64,000 bases of DNA from the NCBI GenBank assembly GCA_028287745.1, contig JAQBPB010000090.1, forward strand, positions 1 to 64,000, written 5' to 3'. Source of the stretch: Chloroflexota bacterium. GTDB lineage: Bacteria > Chloroflexota > Chloroflexia > Chloroheliales > Chloroheliaceae. The notes beneath the pieces were generated by a model. It searched no databases. It was given only the letters and a program-made list of their open reading frames with translations, and was not told the origin of the DNA. Shown one piece after another: positions 23,939 through 34,465 of the stretch. The translations under genes were made by a program, and so were the position numbers. Position 1 is the first letter of the stretch, and each line of letters opens with the position of its first letter.

Positions 23939-25521
23939 ACGCCTTAACCCTTTTATTTGAGCGCAAAATCGAACGCCTCCGGCGGCTGGCCTACATGTAT
24001 GTCGGCTACGAGTCAGACAGCGAGGAAGTGTCCGAGAAGCTTTACGGGGTTTACATTGTAATATTACTGGCCGGAGCCGGGCTGTTCATGCTGGCCTGGG
24101 TCGTGGTGAATGTCGGTAAGTTTCTGGCCCTTTTTGATATTCCGCTCCAGCCGCTCTACCAACTGGTCTTTGTCGGGCTGGCTCTCTGGCTGGTTTTGCT
24201 GGTCTTCCGGGCGGTCAACACCTATGACTTGCAGCAGTTCGAACTGTCCGACCTCGACCTCCTGTGCCAGGTGCCGCTATCCACCGGCCTTATTAACCTG
24301 GTCTGGTGGGTTAAATCGCTTTTCAAGCGCACTATCGGGGCTTTTATCCTGATTTGCGCCATCATTAGCAGCACCGCCACATATTTATCCCACGGCAACG
24401 ATATCCTGGCCCTGGTTGTCGGCGGGCTGGCAGCGGCCCTGTTTATCGTTGTGTGCAGCGGCTTGCGCTGGACCCTGGGCTTGTTGCGTTACCTGCCTCG
24501 CGGCCATCTGAACCCAATCTTTGGCTACGGGCTGGCGGCGGCCCTGTTAGTCCTGGCCTTTACTCCTTACGCCCAGTTTATCTTCTGGCCCGCTTCCCTG
24601 GCAGGCTGGCTGCTGGTCGGCCGGGCCACCGATGAAAACCTGACTTTGACCTCCGCGGCCCTGGCCGGTATGCTGGTAATGACCGGGCTGGGTGTCCTGG
24701 CGATTCACCGGTTGGGCCGGGCCAGCCGTTTGGCCCCGGCTATGGAAGAAGGCAGCCTGGGCGGCCGTTTTCGCCTGGCCGCTAAAGTTGACCGCGCTTC
24801 GGCCAGTGAAGCGGCCCTGCTTTTCCACCTGGGCCGCCGCCTTCAAAGCGGCCGGAGTACCTTTCGCCGCCGCAAGACCGGCTCGGACTTCTGGACCGGC
24901 CCGGCCAGGACGGTTGTGTTTCGCCAGTTATTGCGCCTGGGCCGCCTTCCGGTGACCAAATTACTGCCCGGCGGCGCGCTGGCTGTCGGCATTGGGGTGG
25001 TATCGGCCCTGGGTTTAGCTATCTTGACCTACCTGGACGCGCCGTTTATCCTGCAAATCCAGGTTATCTTTTTCGCCAGTTGGGTCTTGATGCGCTGCGG
25101 AATTACTCCCCTGCGCCGCGAACTGGCCCATCCCGACATCCTGGTGAACTGGCCCGTCAGCCGCCTGCAAATGACCATCTATTACCTGGTAATTGGTTTC
25201 TTTGTGCCGCTGGTCAGCGGCGAGGTCGCCCTGGGCCTGGCTTTCTTCACGGGCCTGGATAAGGGGCTACTCTCCAACTGGCTGCTTGTGTGGCCGGTCC
25301 TGGTCGCGGTCAGTTATATTATTGCCCTGGCCTTTTTCAAACACGGCCTGGGCCGTTGGAGCGGCAATCCCCTGGAAGTGCCAAACGCCGGACCCCTGGC
25401 TGTAATTCTATGCGGGGCGGTCTGGTCTCTCAGCACCCTTACCGGTTTTTCGACCGGCCTTACCATTGCCGGGACAGTAGCCGTGGCCGGAATTCTATAT
25501 TTGCGTCAGTCAGAGGCATAA
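23935..25521 (+). CDS. ABC transporter permease (large, ABC-2-like)
   Basis: This is a 528-residue integral membrane protein with some twelve hydrophobic segments arranged in two halves (residues 35-225 and 335-525), separated by a basic cytosolic linker (LGGRFRLAAKVDRASASEAALL...RSTFRRRKTG). GTG at 23935 overlaps the ATPase stop codon. The pairing with the upstream ATPase makes it the membrane part of an exporter-like ABC system. I recognise no signature that would name the substrate. A phosphoesterase gene follows 28 nt downstream and is probably on the same transcript. Confidence 0.85.
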   Translation: MNALTLLFERKIERLRRLAYMYVGYESDSEEVSEKLYGVYIVILLAGAGLFMLAWVVVNVGKFLALFDIPLQPLYQLVFVGLALWLVLLVFRAVNTYDLQQFELSDLDLLCQVPLSTGLINLVWWVKSLFKRTIGAFILICAIISSTATYLSHGNDILALVVGGLAAALFIVVCSGLRWTLGLLRYLPRGHLNPIFGYGLAAALLVLAFTPYAQFIFWPASLAGWLLVGRATDENLTLTSAALAGMLVMTGLGVLAIHRLGRASRLAPAMEEGSLGGRFRLAAKVDRASASEAALLFHLGRRLQSGRSTFRRRKTGSDFWTGPARTVVFRQLLRLGRLPVTKLLPGGALAVGIGVVSALGLAILTYLDAPFILQIQVIFFASWVLMRCGITPLRRELAHPDILVNWPVSRLQMTIYYLVIGFFVPLVSGEVALGLAFFTGLDKGLLSNWLLVWPVLVAVSYIIALAFFKHGLGRWSGNPLEVPNAGPLAVILCGAVWSLSTLTGFSTGLTIAGTVAVAGILYLRQSEA

Positions 25522-25549
25522 CCGTACCTGTTAAGGGAGAACCCGAATA

Positions 25550-26428
25550 ATGCGTTTTATAATCCTGGGAGATTTACACTACGCCGCCAGCGCTGACCCG
25601 GTCGTTGCGGCCAGCCGTGACCATTTCTTTGAAGGACTTTTTCGCCAGGTAGCCGCCCAGAGAGCCGACCTCGTCTTTGCGATTGGCGATACCACCCAGC
25701 GCGGGACTGTCGAGGAGCTTTCCGCCCAGACCGCCCTGCTTCAACGCGCCGGGCTGGACCTGATCCGCCTGACCGGCAACCACGACAGCGACAGCCTGGC
25801 TAAAGCCGAACTGGCCTCTTTCTTCCTGGGTGGGCGCGACTCGGCCAGCCCGGACGAACTCTATACCAGCTTTGACGCCGGTCCGGTCCGGTTTGTCCTG
25901 CTGGATACCGCCCGTTCCCGGAGCACCAATTGGAGCGGCTTTGTTTCAGATGAGCAACTGGCCTGGTTGGACAATCAGATTGCCCGGTATAACCAGGCCG
26001 GCGCGCCGCGCCATATCGTCGTAATGGGCCACCACCCAATTATGAACACGACCCGGCGCAGCGACGAGCGCTGGTTCAATATTGAAAACAGCCCGGCGGT
26101 CGAAGCAGTCCTGACAAGACTCACTCGCGGGGCCGGTATCTACGCTTGCGGACACAACCACATTAACAGCCTGGCCGGGCCGGATGCGCAGGGATGGTAT
26201 TATATCCAGGTCGGCGCTCCCCTGGTCTGCCGCAGTTACGGGCTTTTTATGGTGGATGAGGCCGGTATCAGGTTCGAAAAGGTCGATATTGACCTGACCG
26301 ACCCCCGGTTCCGGGCGGATTACGATGTTACCCGGCTCTCTCAGGGGGCAGATTTTAATGAATTCCCCTTTGAGCACATGTACGGGGCGGAATCTGACCA
26401 CCGGCTACGAATACCGGCAACTTTATAG
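25550..26428 (+). CDS. Calcineurin-like metallophosphoesterase
   Basis: This is a 292-residue cytosolic hydrolase with all five signature blocks of the dinuclear metallophosphoesterase fold: D8-x-H10 in GDLH, Asp47 in IGDTTQRG, Asn77-His78 in GNHD, His161 in MGHHP, and His202 and His204 in GHNH. It should cleave phosphomono- or diesters (nucleotides, cyclic nucleotides or similar); the class is too broad to name a substrate. ATG at 25550 has AGGGAG 13 nt upstream. It is in the same direction as the ABC genes, 28 nt behind the permease. Confidence 0.92.
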   Translation: MRFIILGDLHYAASADPVVAASRDHFFEGLFRQVAAQRADLVFAIGDTTQRGTVEELSAQTALLQRAGLDLIRLTGNHDSDSLAKAELASFFLGGRDSASPDELYTSFDAGPVRFVLLDTARSRSTNWSGFVSDEQLAWLDNQIARYNQAGAPRHIVVMGHHPIMNTTRRSDERWFNIENSPAVEAVLTRLTRGAGIYACGHNHINSLAGPDAQGWYYIQVGAPLVCRSYGLFMVDEAGIRFEKVDIDLTDPRFRADYDVTRLSQGADFNEFPFEHMYGAESDHRLRIPATL

Positions 26429-26578
26429 TCAAAAGTCGCTATCTTAAAGCTTTGTCTTCTGGCAGCAGCCGCTTTTACAACCCGGGGCTTCCGGCAGGCT
26501 ACATATTTTTCTGTAATTAGAACTGGCTATTATAAAGTTGCGGCAAAGTTGTTTGAGAGGTGAAGGAGCCTTGAAATT

Positions 26579-27565
26579 ATGGGTGCTATAACCGATGTGC
26601 CGGGTGTGCTGGTCGGCCAGGCCCAGGATATGGACGCTTTGACCGGTGTAACCGTCGTGTTTCTGCCGGAAGGCGGGGTGGGCGGCGTGGATTTGCGCGG
26701 GGCCTCGCCCGGCACTCGCGAGACTGACCTTCTGGACCCGGCTAACCAGGTCCAGAAGGTTAACGCGATTACTCTTTGCGGCGGCAGCGCTTTTGGCCTG
26801 GCCGCCGCGACCGGCGTAGTCAAATACCTGCGGGAACAGTCGCTGGGTTTTGAAACCCCTTTCGGTAAAGTGCCTATCGTCCCGGCCGCCGTAATCTTTG
26901 ACCTGGGCATTGGACGGTCGGACCGCTTCCCGGATGAGCTTATGGGCTACCAGGCGGCCAGCCAGGCGAGTGCGAAAGTATTGGAAGGCACTGTCGGGGC
27001 CGGTACGGGCGGTACGGTCGGCAAGATTTTGGGCAGCCGCCAGGCCATGAAAAGCGGGGTCGGAACTGCCTCGGCAACTCTCAACCTATCTCTGCCAGGC
27101 CGGGCACCCCTGCGCTACACGGTCGGGGCGCTGGTGGTAAACAACGCCTTTGGCGATATTTACCATGAAGGCCGGATAGTGGCCGGGGCGCGCCTGGAGA
27201 GCGGTGGTTTCGTAAATACCAGCCGTCTTTTGCGAGAAGGGATGGCCCAACCGCCCAGCGCTGGGACCAACACGGTCCTGGCCGTAATCGCCACTGATGC
27301 GCCTTTAACCAAAAACGCCGCTAAACAACTGGCCGTGATGGCCCATGACGGTTACGCCCGGGCCATCAACCCGGTCCATACAATGTTTGACGGTGACGCT
27401 ATTTTTGCCGTGTCTACCGGCGGCCTGCCGCCCACTTCCCAGATGGATTTGCTGCTGATTACGGCCCTGGGCAGCCTGGCGGCTGAAATCGTGGCCGAAG
27501 CCATCCAGCGCAGTGTTACAATGTCATCTTCTTCCGGGGGTCTGCCTGGCCTGGCAACCGGGTAG
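26579..27565 (+). CDS. P1 family peptidase (DmpA/S58, Ntn hydrolase)
   Basis: This is a 328-residue peptidase of the self-processing S58 family (L-aminopeptidase DmpA/ornithine acetyltransferase fold). It starts with the typical ITDVPGVLVGQAQ, contains the glycine-rich LCGGSAFGLAAA segment and VNNAFGDI, and has the cleavage/nucleophile site GTNTVLAVIATDA, where Thr232 would be the nucleophile exposed after autocleavage. The end has AVSTGG and the final AIQRSV helix of the family. It acts on short peptides or amides with an N-terminal residue. The gene converges on the rhomboid gene, with only 5 nt between the two stop codons. Confidence 0.92.
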   Translation: MGAITDVPGVLVGQAQDMDALTGVTVVFLPEGGVGGVDLRGASPGTRETDLLDPANQVQKVNAITLCGGSAFGLAAATGVVKYLREQSLGFETPFGKVPIVPAAVIFDLGIGRSDRFPDELMGYQAASQASAKVLEGTVGAGTGGTVGKILGSRQAMKSGVGTASATLNLSLPGRAPLRYTVGALVVNNAFGDIYHEGRIVAGARLESGGFVNTSRLLREGMAQPPSAGTNTVLAVIATDAPLTKNAAKQLAVMAHDGYARAINPVHTMFDGDAIFAVSTGGLPPTSQMDLLLITALGSLAAEIVAEAIQRSVTMSSSSGGLPGLATG

Positions 27566-27570
27566 CGATT

Positions 27571-28269
27571 TTAATAGCGCTGGCCGTAGCGGTTGGGGTT
27601 GGCGGGCGGCACCCGGCTGAAAATTATTCCCACCAGCAGCCCGGCCACAAAGCCGCCGATATGCGCAAAGTAAGCCACACCGCCTTCGCCCGCGGTCTGG
27701 GCCGTCCGGTTGGTAATTTCGGTAAAGCCGCTGAAGAATTGCAGCACCGCCCAGAACCCAATCACCAGCAGGGCCGAAAGGCGGGTCAGGAAGAAGAATA
27801 TCCCCAGGAAAATAAAAGTGTTGACCCTGGCATGGGGAAACATTACCAGGTAAGCTCCTAATACCCCGGCGACCGCCCCGCTGGCCCCCAGGCTGGGAAC
27901 GTTTGAAGTGGGGTTTACCACAACGTGGGCCAGACTGGCGATAACACCCGAGAGCAGGTAAAACACCAGGTAGCCGATATGGCCCAGGCGGCCTTCTATA
28001 TTATCGCCAAAAATCCACAAATAGAGCATATTGCCCCCGATATGCAGGAAACTGGCATGCATGAACTGGCTGGTGACCAGGGTTATCAGGTTTTGTCCCT
28101 GCGTGATGTCGGTTGGCGTGGTCGCGTACTTCTGTATGAACTCGTTCAGGGCAGCCGTGCCGGGCAGGCTAAGTTGATAGACAAAGACTACTATATTAAT
28201 CAGGATAAGTGTGTAATTTACGAATGGCGTTAACGGCCGGTCACGATTTTCATCATGAATAGGAATCAC
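27571..28269 (-). CDS. Rhomboid family intramembrane serine protease
   Basis: This is a 232-residue membrane protein with about six spans. The catalytic Ser130 sits in the GASGAVAG motif and the catalytic His203 in AHIGGF; the conserved HIGGNMLYLWIFGDNIE segment (residues 76-92) is complete. It should cut within membrane-embedded helices of substrate proteins. The short N-terminus PIHDENRDRPLTPFVNY is typical of the soil-bacterial subgroup. The start is GTG at 28269; the ribosome site is weak (TTGGT). Confidence 0.95.
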   Translation of the reverse strand: MIPIHDENRDRPLTPFVNYTLILINIVVFVYQLSLPGTAALNEFIQKYATTPTDITQGQNLITLVTSQFMHASFLHIGGNMLYLWIFGDNIEGRLGHIGYLVFYLLSGVIASLAHVVVNPTSNVPSLGASGAVAGVLGAYLVMFPHARVNTFIFLGIFFFLTRLSALLVIGFWAVLQFFSGFTEITNRTAQTAGEGGVAYFAHIGGFVAGLLVGIIFSRVPPANPNRYGQRY

Positions 28270-28435
28270 GGCAATACCAACTTTCTTTTTGCCAACCTTT
28301 GCCCTGGGTAAATCGCCCGCAAATATAGCTTGAGTTGGGAATTCTAATAAATAATAATAACAGGTTTATACCACCAAATTTAATAGCATAAAAAGAAGTT
28401 TTGATGCAAAAGTTATGCCCCTGGCCTGCCTATTC

Positions 28436-28464
28436 TTGACCGGTTTTGGGGCGGATGTTATACT
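28436..28464 (+). promoter_or_regulatory. Sigma-70-type promoter of the DUF2079 gene
   Basis: TTGACC (28436-28441) and TATACT (28459-28464) are 17 nt apart, 46 nt before the start codon at 28510. Confidence 0.8.
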
Positions 28465-28509
28465 TTGCCAGCTTTTTTGAATTAGCAGTGGCCCAGGAGA
28501 TTGCATACT

Positions 28510-30201
28510 TTGGCTGAAGTTCTTACCAATTCCACCACCCAGGACTCGAAGGTCGACCAACCCGACTTAACCCGCTGGCAGCGCCTTTACCAGCTTATCG
28601 ACCGGCATTCCGGGCGGCTGCTCCTGGCCGGGATGTGCTTATACATCCTGGTCTTCAGCGTGGCTTCTTTTTATAAGTACGAGACTTACCAGACCGGCTA
28701 CGACCAGATTTATTTTGAACAGCCGCTCTGGAACACTAGCAACGGCCGCTTTATGGAACAGAGCGATTTTGCCTATTCCACCAGCGCTTTCGCGGTGGAC
28801 TGGATGCCTATTCTGGTCCTGTTTACGCCGTTTTACTGGCTCTTACCTTCGCCCCATACCCTGTTCTTTATTGAAACCCTGATCCTGGCCCTGGGAGCCC
28901 TGCCAATCTTCTGGTTGGCCCGCGACAAATTTAAAAGTCGCCCGGCCGGGTTGCTGCTTGCGGCGGTCTACCTGCTGAACCCGACCCTGGAATATTTTAA
29001 TCTGCTACCGTTTAACCTGCGGGCTCCCGGCCTGGTCTGCTTGCTCTTTGCCTTCTACTTTTTCGAAAAAGGGGCAAAATGGCGCTTTGCCCTGTTTGCC
29101 CTTCTGGCGATAGCGACCCGCACCGAAGTTTCCCTGATTATCGCCATGTTCGGGGTGTACGGCTTCCTGAACCGGCGGCGTATTTCCTGGAAATTGTGGG
29201 TCCCACCCCTGGTGATTGGCCCGGTCTATTTCGTGATAATTTTCAGCTTTATCCTGCCCGCTTTTATCACGCCCGGTACGATGGTCGCGCCGCCCGAAAC
29301 CCAGCCCATCCAGATTTCCCAGGCCCAGCGCGACTATATCTCGAATACCGATACGATTATTTCAACGACCTACGGCGACCTGGGTAAGAACCTGCCGGAT
29401 GTCCTGAAAAACACCCTGACCAACCCGCTTAAGACCATCGAACGGGTCATAACAATCAAGAAGATCGAGTATTTGCTGCTGATGCTGCTGCCGTTTGCCT
29501 TCCTGCCGCTGTTCAGCCCGCGTGTGCTCTTATTCGCCCTGCCGATTGTGGCGATTAACTTGCTCAGTATCCGTACCACCCAATTTGATTACAAGAGCCA
29601 CTATTCGGCCTTGCTGCTTTTCCCGCTGGCGGTCGGCTCGATTTACGGCGCCGCTAACCTGTTAGCCTTCCTGAAGAAATGGCGCTTTACCGCTTCACTT
29701 AAATTGCGGGGCCTGCCTCTAGCCAGCCTGGGGACCGTCCTGGCGGTGCTGTTGCTGGTGGTTTTAGCGACGCAGGTAATAGAGCGCAACCCGTTACCCG
29801 GTGTCATCCGTAACGCCGAAAAGAAGGCTATGATCGACCCGACCAACGCCCTGATTAGCCGCATTCCGGCCGAGGCTTCGGTTTCAGTTACTTCTTTCCT
29901 GGGGCCGCATATTCTGCCCCGCCGCTATATTTACCCGTTCCCGCTGGCCCTCTACAGCCCGCCGCTGCAAGCCGTCCAGTATTTCCTGATTGATACCAAT
30001 GCCGCCGCCCTTTACCTTAAAGATAATGGCACCGTCTTTGGCGGAGACCGCCCGATAGACTGGTTCAGTAAGACGACCGAATATAAGCTTGTCGATTCGG
30101 TCGTGATAAAAGGCCAGAGTAAGGAAGGCAAGACCCGCGAGATACAGCTCTGGCAGCGGGTCGGCCCGAATGTCCCGCCCTACACCAAACCCAAATCCTA
30201 A
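28510..30201 (+). CDS. DUF2079 polytopic membrane protein (GT-C-like)
   Basis: This is a 563-residue membrane protein with ten or more spans. The family hallmark lies just behind the first span: TGYDQIYFEQPLWNTSNGRFMEQSDF (residues about 62-90), with an Asp in the place of the metal/catalytic Asp of GT-C glycosyltransferases. The end is a soluble domain with Ile/Val/Tyr-rich strands (LGPHILPRRYIYPFP). DUF2079 proteins are uncharacterised but are usually regarded as lipid-linked sugar transferases because of this topology. Start: TTG 28510 with AGGAG 10 nt upstream is better spaced than TTG 28501. A promoter lies at 28436-28464. Confidence 0.85.
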   Translation: MAEVLTNSTTQDSKVDQPDLTRWQRLYQLIDRHSGRLLLAGMCLYILVFSVASFYKYETYQTGYDQIYFEQPLWNTSNGRFMEQSDFAYSTSAFAVDWMPILVLFTPFYWLLPSPHTLFFIETLILALGALPIFWLARDKFKSRPAGLLLAAVYLLNPTLEYFNLLPFNLRAPGLVCLLFAFYFFEKGAKWRFALFALLAIATRTEVSLIIAMFGVYGFLNRRRISWKLWVPPLVIGPVYFVIIFSFILPAFITPGTMVAPPETQPIQISQAQRDYISNTDTIISTTYGDLGKNLPDVLKNTLTNPLKTIERVITIKKIEYLLLMLLPFAFLPLFSPRVLLFALPIVAINLLSIRTTQFDYKSHYSALLLFPLAVGSIYGAANLLAFLKKWRFTASLKLRGLPLASLGTVLAVLLLVVLATQVIERNPLPGVIRNAEKKAMIDPTNALISRIPAEASVSVTSFLGPHILPRRYIYPFPLALYSPPLQAVQYFLIDTNAAALYLKDNGTVFGGDRPIDWFSKTTEYKLVDSVVIKGQSKEGKTREIQLWQRVGPNVPPYTKPKS

Positions 30202-30396
30202 AGACCCGGCAAAATTCGTCCGGGCCGCTTTACCGGGGCAAAAAGCCAAAAGCTGGCATGGAGAATGCTTTTTATAATTAACGAGGTGCTTTTACCAACC
30301 TGATTAAGCCTGTAAAGTCCCTTTCCGGTATTGTTTAAGAATTTTAGAGCCGGTAAGCGGGCCATTTGCGGGTATGTAAAGGAGCGGCAGCAGACT

Positions 30397-30666
30397 ATGG
30401 AAAACACGAACCGGGATGCCCATAACCGGGCAAACGACCCGCAAACCGATAACCTGGGTGTCCTGAATAACATCACCGGCGATCCTCAATCGGATGGCGT
30501 GGCTGATTTGGACCCTGAAATGCGTAATGAACTGGCTTTAAGCGAATATGAGATAAACGCCGGGTTGGGCCTTAATCCGTTCGAGCGGCCAACCCCTATT
30601 GAAGAAGCGCATAGCGATCATCCTCATTATCGCGCTACTTCGGATGACCCGGAAAGGAACCCATAG
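30397..30666 (+). CDS. Small acidic hydrophilic protein, function unknown
   Basis: This is an 89-residue protein rich in Asn, Asp, Glu and Pro with no hydrophobic segment, likely disordered. ATG at 30397 follows AAGGAG by 12 nt, somewhat long; the frame extends 22 codons upstream without a better site. No domain is recognised; the end has SDHPHYRATSDDPERN. Its stop codon is directly followed by the TTG start of the hydrolase at 30667, with AAAGGAA inside its last codons, so it is probably co-translated with that gene. Confidence 0.6.
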   Translation: MENTNRDAHNRANDPQTDNLGVLNNITGDPQSDGVADLDPEMRNELALSEYEINAGLGLNPFERPTPIEEAHSDHPHYRATSDDPERNP

Positions 30667-31578
30667 TTGGCGGGCTCACCCTATAAACTTCTGGATGTGG
30701 AGGTCCCGGCCGACCTGACCAGTCCGGCCGGGATGCTGGAAATATTCGGCGATAAAAATGAAAAGTATTCCGCCGCCTATATTCCCGACATAGAGTACGT
30801 CCGGTACGGCGAACGGGCCTTGAAGCTCAACCTGCTCCGGCCCAAAGGAGCCGGGGCCAGGGGGCCGCACCCGCTGCTGGTCTATATCCAGGGCTCAGCC
30901 TGGCGCCCCCAGAATATTTATAATAATATCCCCCAGTTGGCGGATTTTGCTCACCAGGGCTACGTGGTCGCCAGCGTGGAATACCGCCATACCCTGGAGG
31001 CCAGGTTCCCGGCCCAGATTCAAGATGTAAAGGCCGCTATTCGCTTTTTACGAAGCAATGCCGGGAAATATAACCTGGACCCTGCCCGCGTGGCAGTCTG
31101 GGGCGACTCTTCGGGCGGTCACCTGGCGGTAATGACGGGCGTGAGCGGCGGCGTAACCGAATTTGATACACCGGATTACGCGGCTGAGTCGAGCCTGGTC
31201 AGCGCGGTGGTGGATTTCTACGGCCCCTCCGATTTGTTGCAAATGAGCAAGTTCCCTTCCAAAATCGACCACGATGACGTCAGCTCACCCGAGTCGTTCC
31301 TGGTTGGCGGCCCGATTCAGGAAAACAAAGAAAAAGCGGCCCAGGCCAACCCGATTACTTATCTATCACCGGATAAAACCCTGCCGCCTTTCCTGATAAT
31401 GCACGGCGACCAGGATGACCAGGTACCGTTTAACCAGAGCGTTTTGTTGTATGAAGCTTTGAAAGAAGCTCGCCAGAACGTTACCTTTTACAAAGTAAAA
31501 GGAGGCGGGCATGGGGTTGCCTTCTGGACGCCGGAAGTTTTAGAGGTCGTCCGCAAATTCCTGGCGGCTTACGTCTAA
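30667..31578 (+). CDS. Alpha/beta hydrolase (BD-FAE/carboxylesterase-like)
   Basis: This is a 303-residue cytosolic esterase-type hydrolase. The nucleophile Ser148 is in GDSSGGH, the acid residue is in the MHGDQDDQVPF segment (Asp248 or Asp251), and His282 lies in KGGGHGVAFW. The oxyanion region is YIQGSAWRPQN, a variant of the usual HGGxW motif. It fits the family of bacterial feruloyl-esterase-like or acetyl-esterase hydrolases; the substrate is open. The start is TTG, directly abutting the stop codon of the small gene before it. It converges on the alcohol dehydrogenase gene, with 2 nt between stops. Confidence 0.9.
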   Translation: MAGSPYKLLDVEVPADLTSPAGMLEIFGDKNEKYSAAYIPDIEYVRYGERALKLNLLRPKGAGARGPHPLLVYIQGSAWRPQNIYNNIPQLADFAHQGYVVASVEYRHTLEARFPAQIQDVKAAIRFLRSNAGKYNLDPARVAVWGDSSGGHLAVMTGVSGGVTEFDTPDYAAESSLVSAVVDFYGPSDLLQMSKFPSKIDHDDVSSPESFLVGGPIQENKEKAAQANPITYLSPDKTLPPFLIMHGDQDDQVPFNQSVLLYEALKEARQNVTFYKVKGGGHGVAFWTPEVLEVVRKFLAAYV

Positions 31579-31580
31579 AA

Positions 31581-32621
<1,041 letters not shown>

Positions 32622-32798
32622 AACTTTGTTTTCTCGTGGCTTTCCAGGTAATTTACTTAAAACAACTCAAAGTCATTCAATTTTTAACCCGCCCGGCTAA
32701 TCCGGGATACCGCGCGGACAGGATATCCGGGCCAGGCCGGTTTCTCGCCGGTAAATCTCTGCCTGCTAACGATGCCTCTTTAATTAAATCAAATGAAT

Positions 32799-32836
32799 AA
32801 AAGATAGCTCCAGCCAGAAGACTGGAGCTATCTTTT
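32799..32836 (-). terminator. Terminator of the leucyl aminopeptidase gene
   Basis: A perfect stem (AAAAGATAGCTCCAG with its complement, about 32799-32813 and 32822-32836) ends in TTTTATT on the minus strand, about 30 nt after the stop at 32864. Confidence 0.9.
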
Positions 32837-32863
32837 CAGGTCACCAAACTTACCGGCAAGCGG

Positions 32864-34342
32864 TTACTTGTTCTCGCCTTCGGCGGTAGCGATTACAAAG
32901 TCTACCATCGTGCGCATAATCTGGCCGCTCGGGCCTTTAGCCTGGTGGGCCTTCTCGCCTTCGGTGTAGGCGGTCCCGGCAATATCCAGGTGAATCCAGG
33001 GCACTCCGCCGGTGAATTCCTTCAAGAAGGCGGCGGCGGTGCAGGAGCCCCCGGCCCGTCCCCCGGTATTGAGCAGGTCGCCGGTCGTGCCTTTGATCTG
33101 GTCCTTGTATTCGGGGAAGAGCGGCATCTGCCAGGCCCGTTCGCCCGCGTTCTGCGCGGTCTTAAGGAAAAGGTCGGTCCAGGCCTGGTCCGATGTAAAG
33201 ACACCGGTCACGGAGTTGCCCAGGGCGACCACAATCGCGCCGGTCAGGGTAGCCATATCGACCAGGCGGGTAGCGCCCAACTGGCGGGCGTAAGCCAACC
33301 CATCGGCCAGCACAATCCGGCCTTCCGCGTCGGTATTCAACACTTCGATAGTTTTACCTTCGAGGCTGCCGATTACATCGCCGGGCCGGTAAGCTTTACC
33401 GCCGGGCAGGTTTTCAGCCGCTGCGACCACGCCGATTACGTTCACTTTAGCTTTAAGCTGGGCCAGGATGCGCATGATGCCAATCGTCCAGGCACCGCCG
33501 CTCATGTCAAACTTCATGTGGTCCATGTGTTCGGAAGGTTTGATGCTGATACCGCCGCTATCAAAGGTGATGCCTTTGCCCACGATGCCGGTATAGGGCG
33601 CGTCACCGGCCCCGTTGTACTTCAAGACAATCATGCGCGGGTCGTTGATGCTGCCCTGGCCGACTGCCAGGATCGCCTTAAAGCCGCCCTCTTCGAGCTG
33701 GGCTTTGTCCAGCGCGTGAAATTCCAGGCCCACTTCGTTAGCGACCTTTTCGGCTTCCTGGGCCAGGCGTTCCGGGTACATATTGTTGGGAGTTTCATTT
33801 GCCAGGTAGCGGGACAGGTTGATACCCTCGCCGATTACCACGCCGCGTTCCACCGAGTCTTTCAGGGCCGCGTCATTGTTGGTCAGGAAAATTACTTCTT
33901 CCAGGACTTTTTCATCTTTGTTTTCACCGGTGTAATAGAAACCTGGTTCGAATGTGCTGTGGACTACCCCTTCGGCCAGGGCCTGGTATAAATCACTGGC
34001 GGTAGCGGAATCGGCTGACTCGAATGCAAAGGCCAGTTTCTTGGCACCTTTTTTACGCAGACTGCGCGTCAGCGTCTGCGCCAGCTGGCGGGCTTTCGCT
34101 ACATCGAAGTCGGCGGGCTTGCCGGTGCCGACCACTACCAGCCGTTTGGCCGGACCGCCATCGGTATAGAGGATGGTTTCAGTTTCGAGAAATTTTTCAG
34201 CGCCACCCAGACTTTTAACTTTTTTTACCAGTTCAGTCGTCTTTTCATCCAGGCCAACCGCCACAGACTCGCTGCCGGTAAACCGGGTAACTACCAGGTA
34301 ATCCAGTTCACCTGCCAGTTTATTTTCTACACGAATACGCAC
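32864..34342 (-). CDS. pepA: Leucyl aminopeptidase (M17 family)
   Basis: This is a 492-residue cytosolic metallo-aminopeptidase that removes N-terminal residues. The N-terminal macro-like domain spans residues 1-170; the catalytic domain holds the metal-site segments VGKGITFDSGGISIKP and the signature NTDAEGR, then DMATLTGA. The usual MKxDMxGAA segment reads MKFDMSGGAW here, a small variation that leaves the metal-binding Asp intact. The start is GTG at 34342 with AAGGAG 7 nt upstream. The gene has its own terminator. The name pepA is used in the family sense; a role as DNA-binding regulator, known from E. coli PepA, is not implied. Confidence 0.95.
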   Translation of the reverse strand: MRIRVENKLAGELDYLVVTRFTGSESVAVGLDEKTTELVKKVKSLGGAEKFLETETILYTDGGPAKRLVVVGTGKPADFDVAKARQLAQTLTRSLRKKGAKKLAFAFESADSATASDLYQALAEGVVHSTFEPGFYYTGENKDEKVLEEVIFLTNNDAALKDSVERGVVIGEGINLSRYLANETPNNMYPERLAQEAEKVANEVGLEFHALDKAQLEEGGFKAILAVGQGSINDPRMIVLKYNGAGDAPYTGIVGKGITFDSGGISIKPSEHMDHMKFDMSGGAWTIGIMRILAQLKAKVNVIGVVAAAENLPGGKAYRPGDVIGSLEGKTIEVLNTDAEGRIVLADGLAYARQLGATRLVDMATLTGAIVVALGNSVTGVFTSDQAWTDLFLKTAQNAGERAWQMPLFPEYKDQIKGTTGDLLNTGGRAGGSCTAAAFLKEFTGGVPWIHLDIAGTAYTEGEKAHQAKGPSGQIMRTMVDFVIATAEGENK

Positions 34343-34465
34343 TTATTTCTCCTTCGACTCTCCAATTTATGTTTAAAAGGTAGTCCGTGGGGGCTATCTA
34401 ATCAAGGTTCGGTTATTTTACACCATAAACTATTTTAGGTGCAATTTATATGGGCAGTGTCAGGC

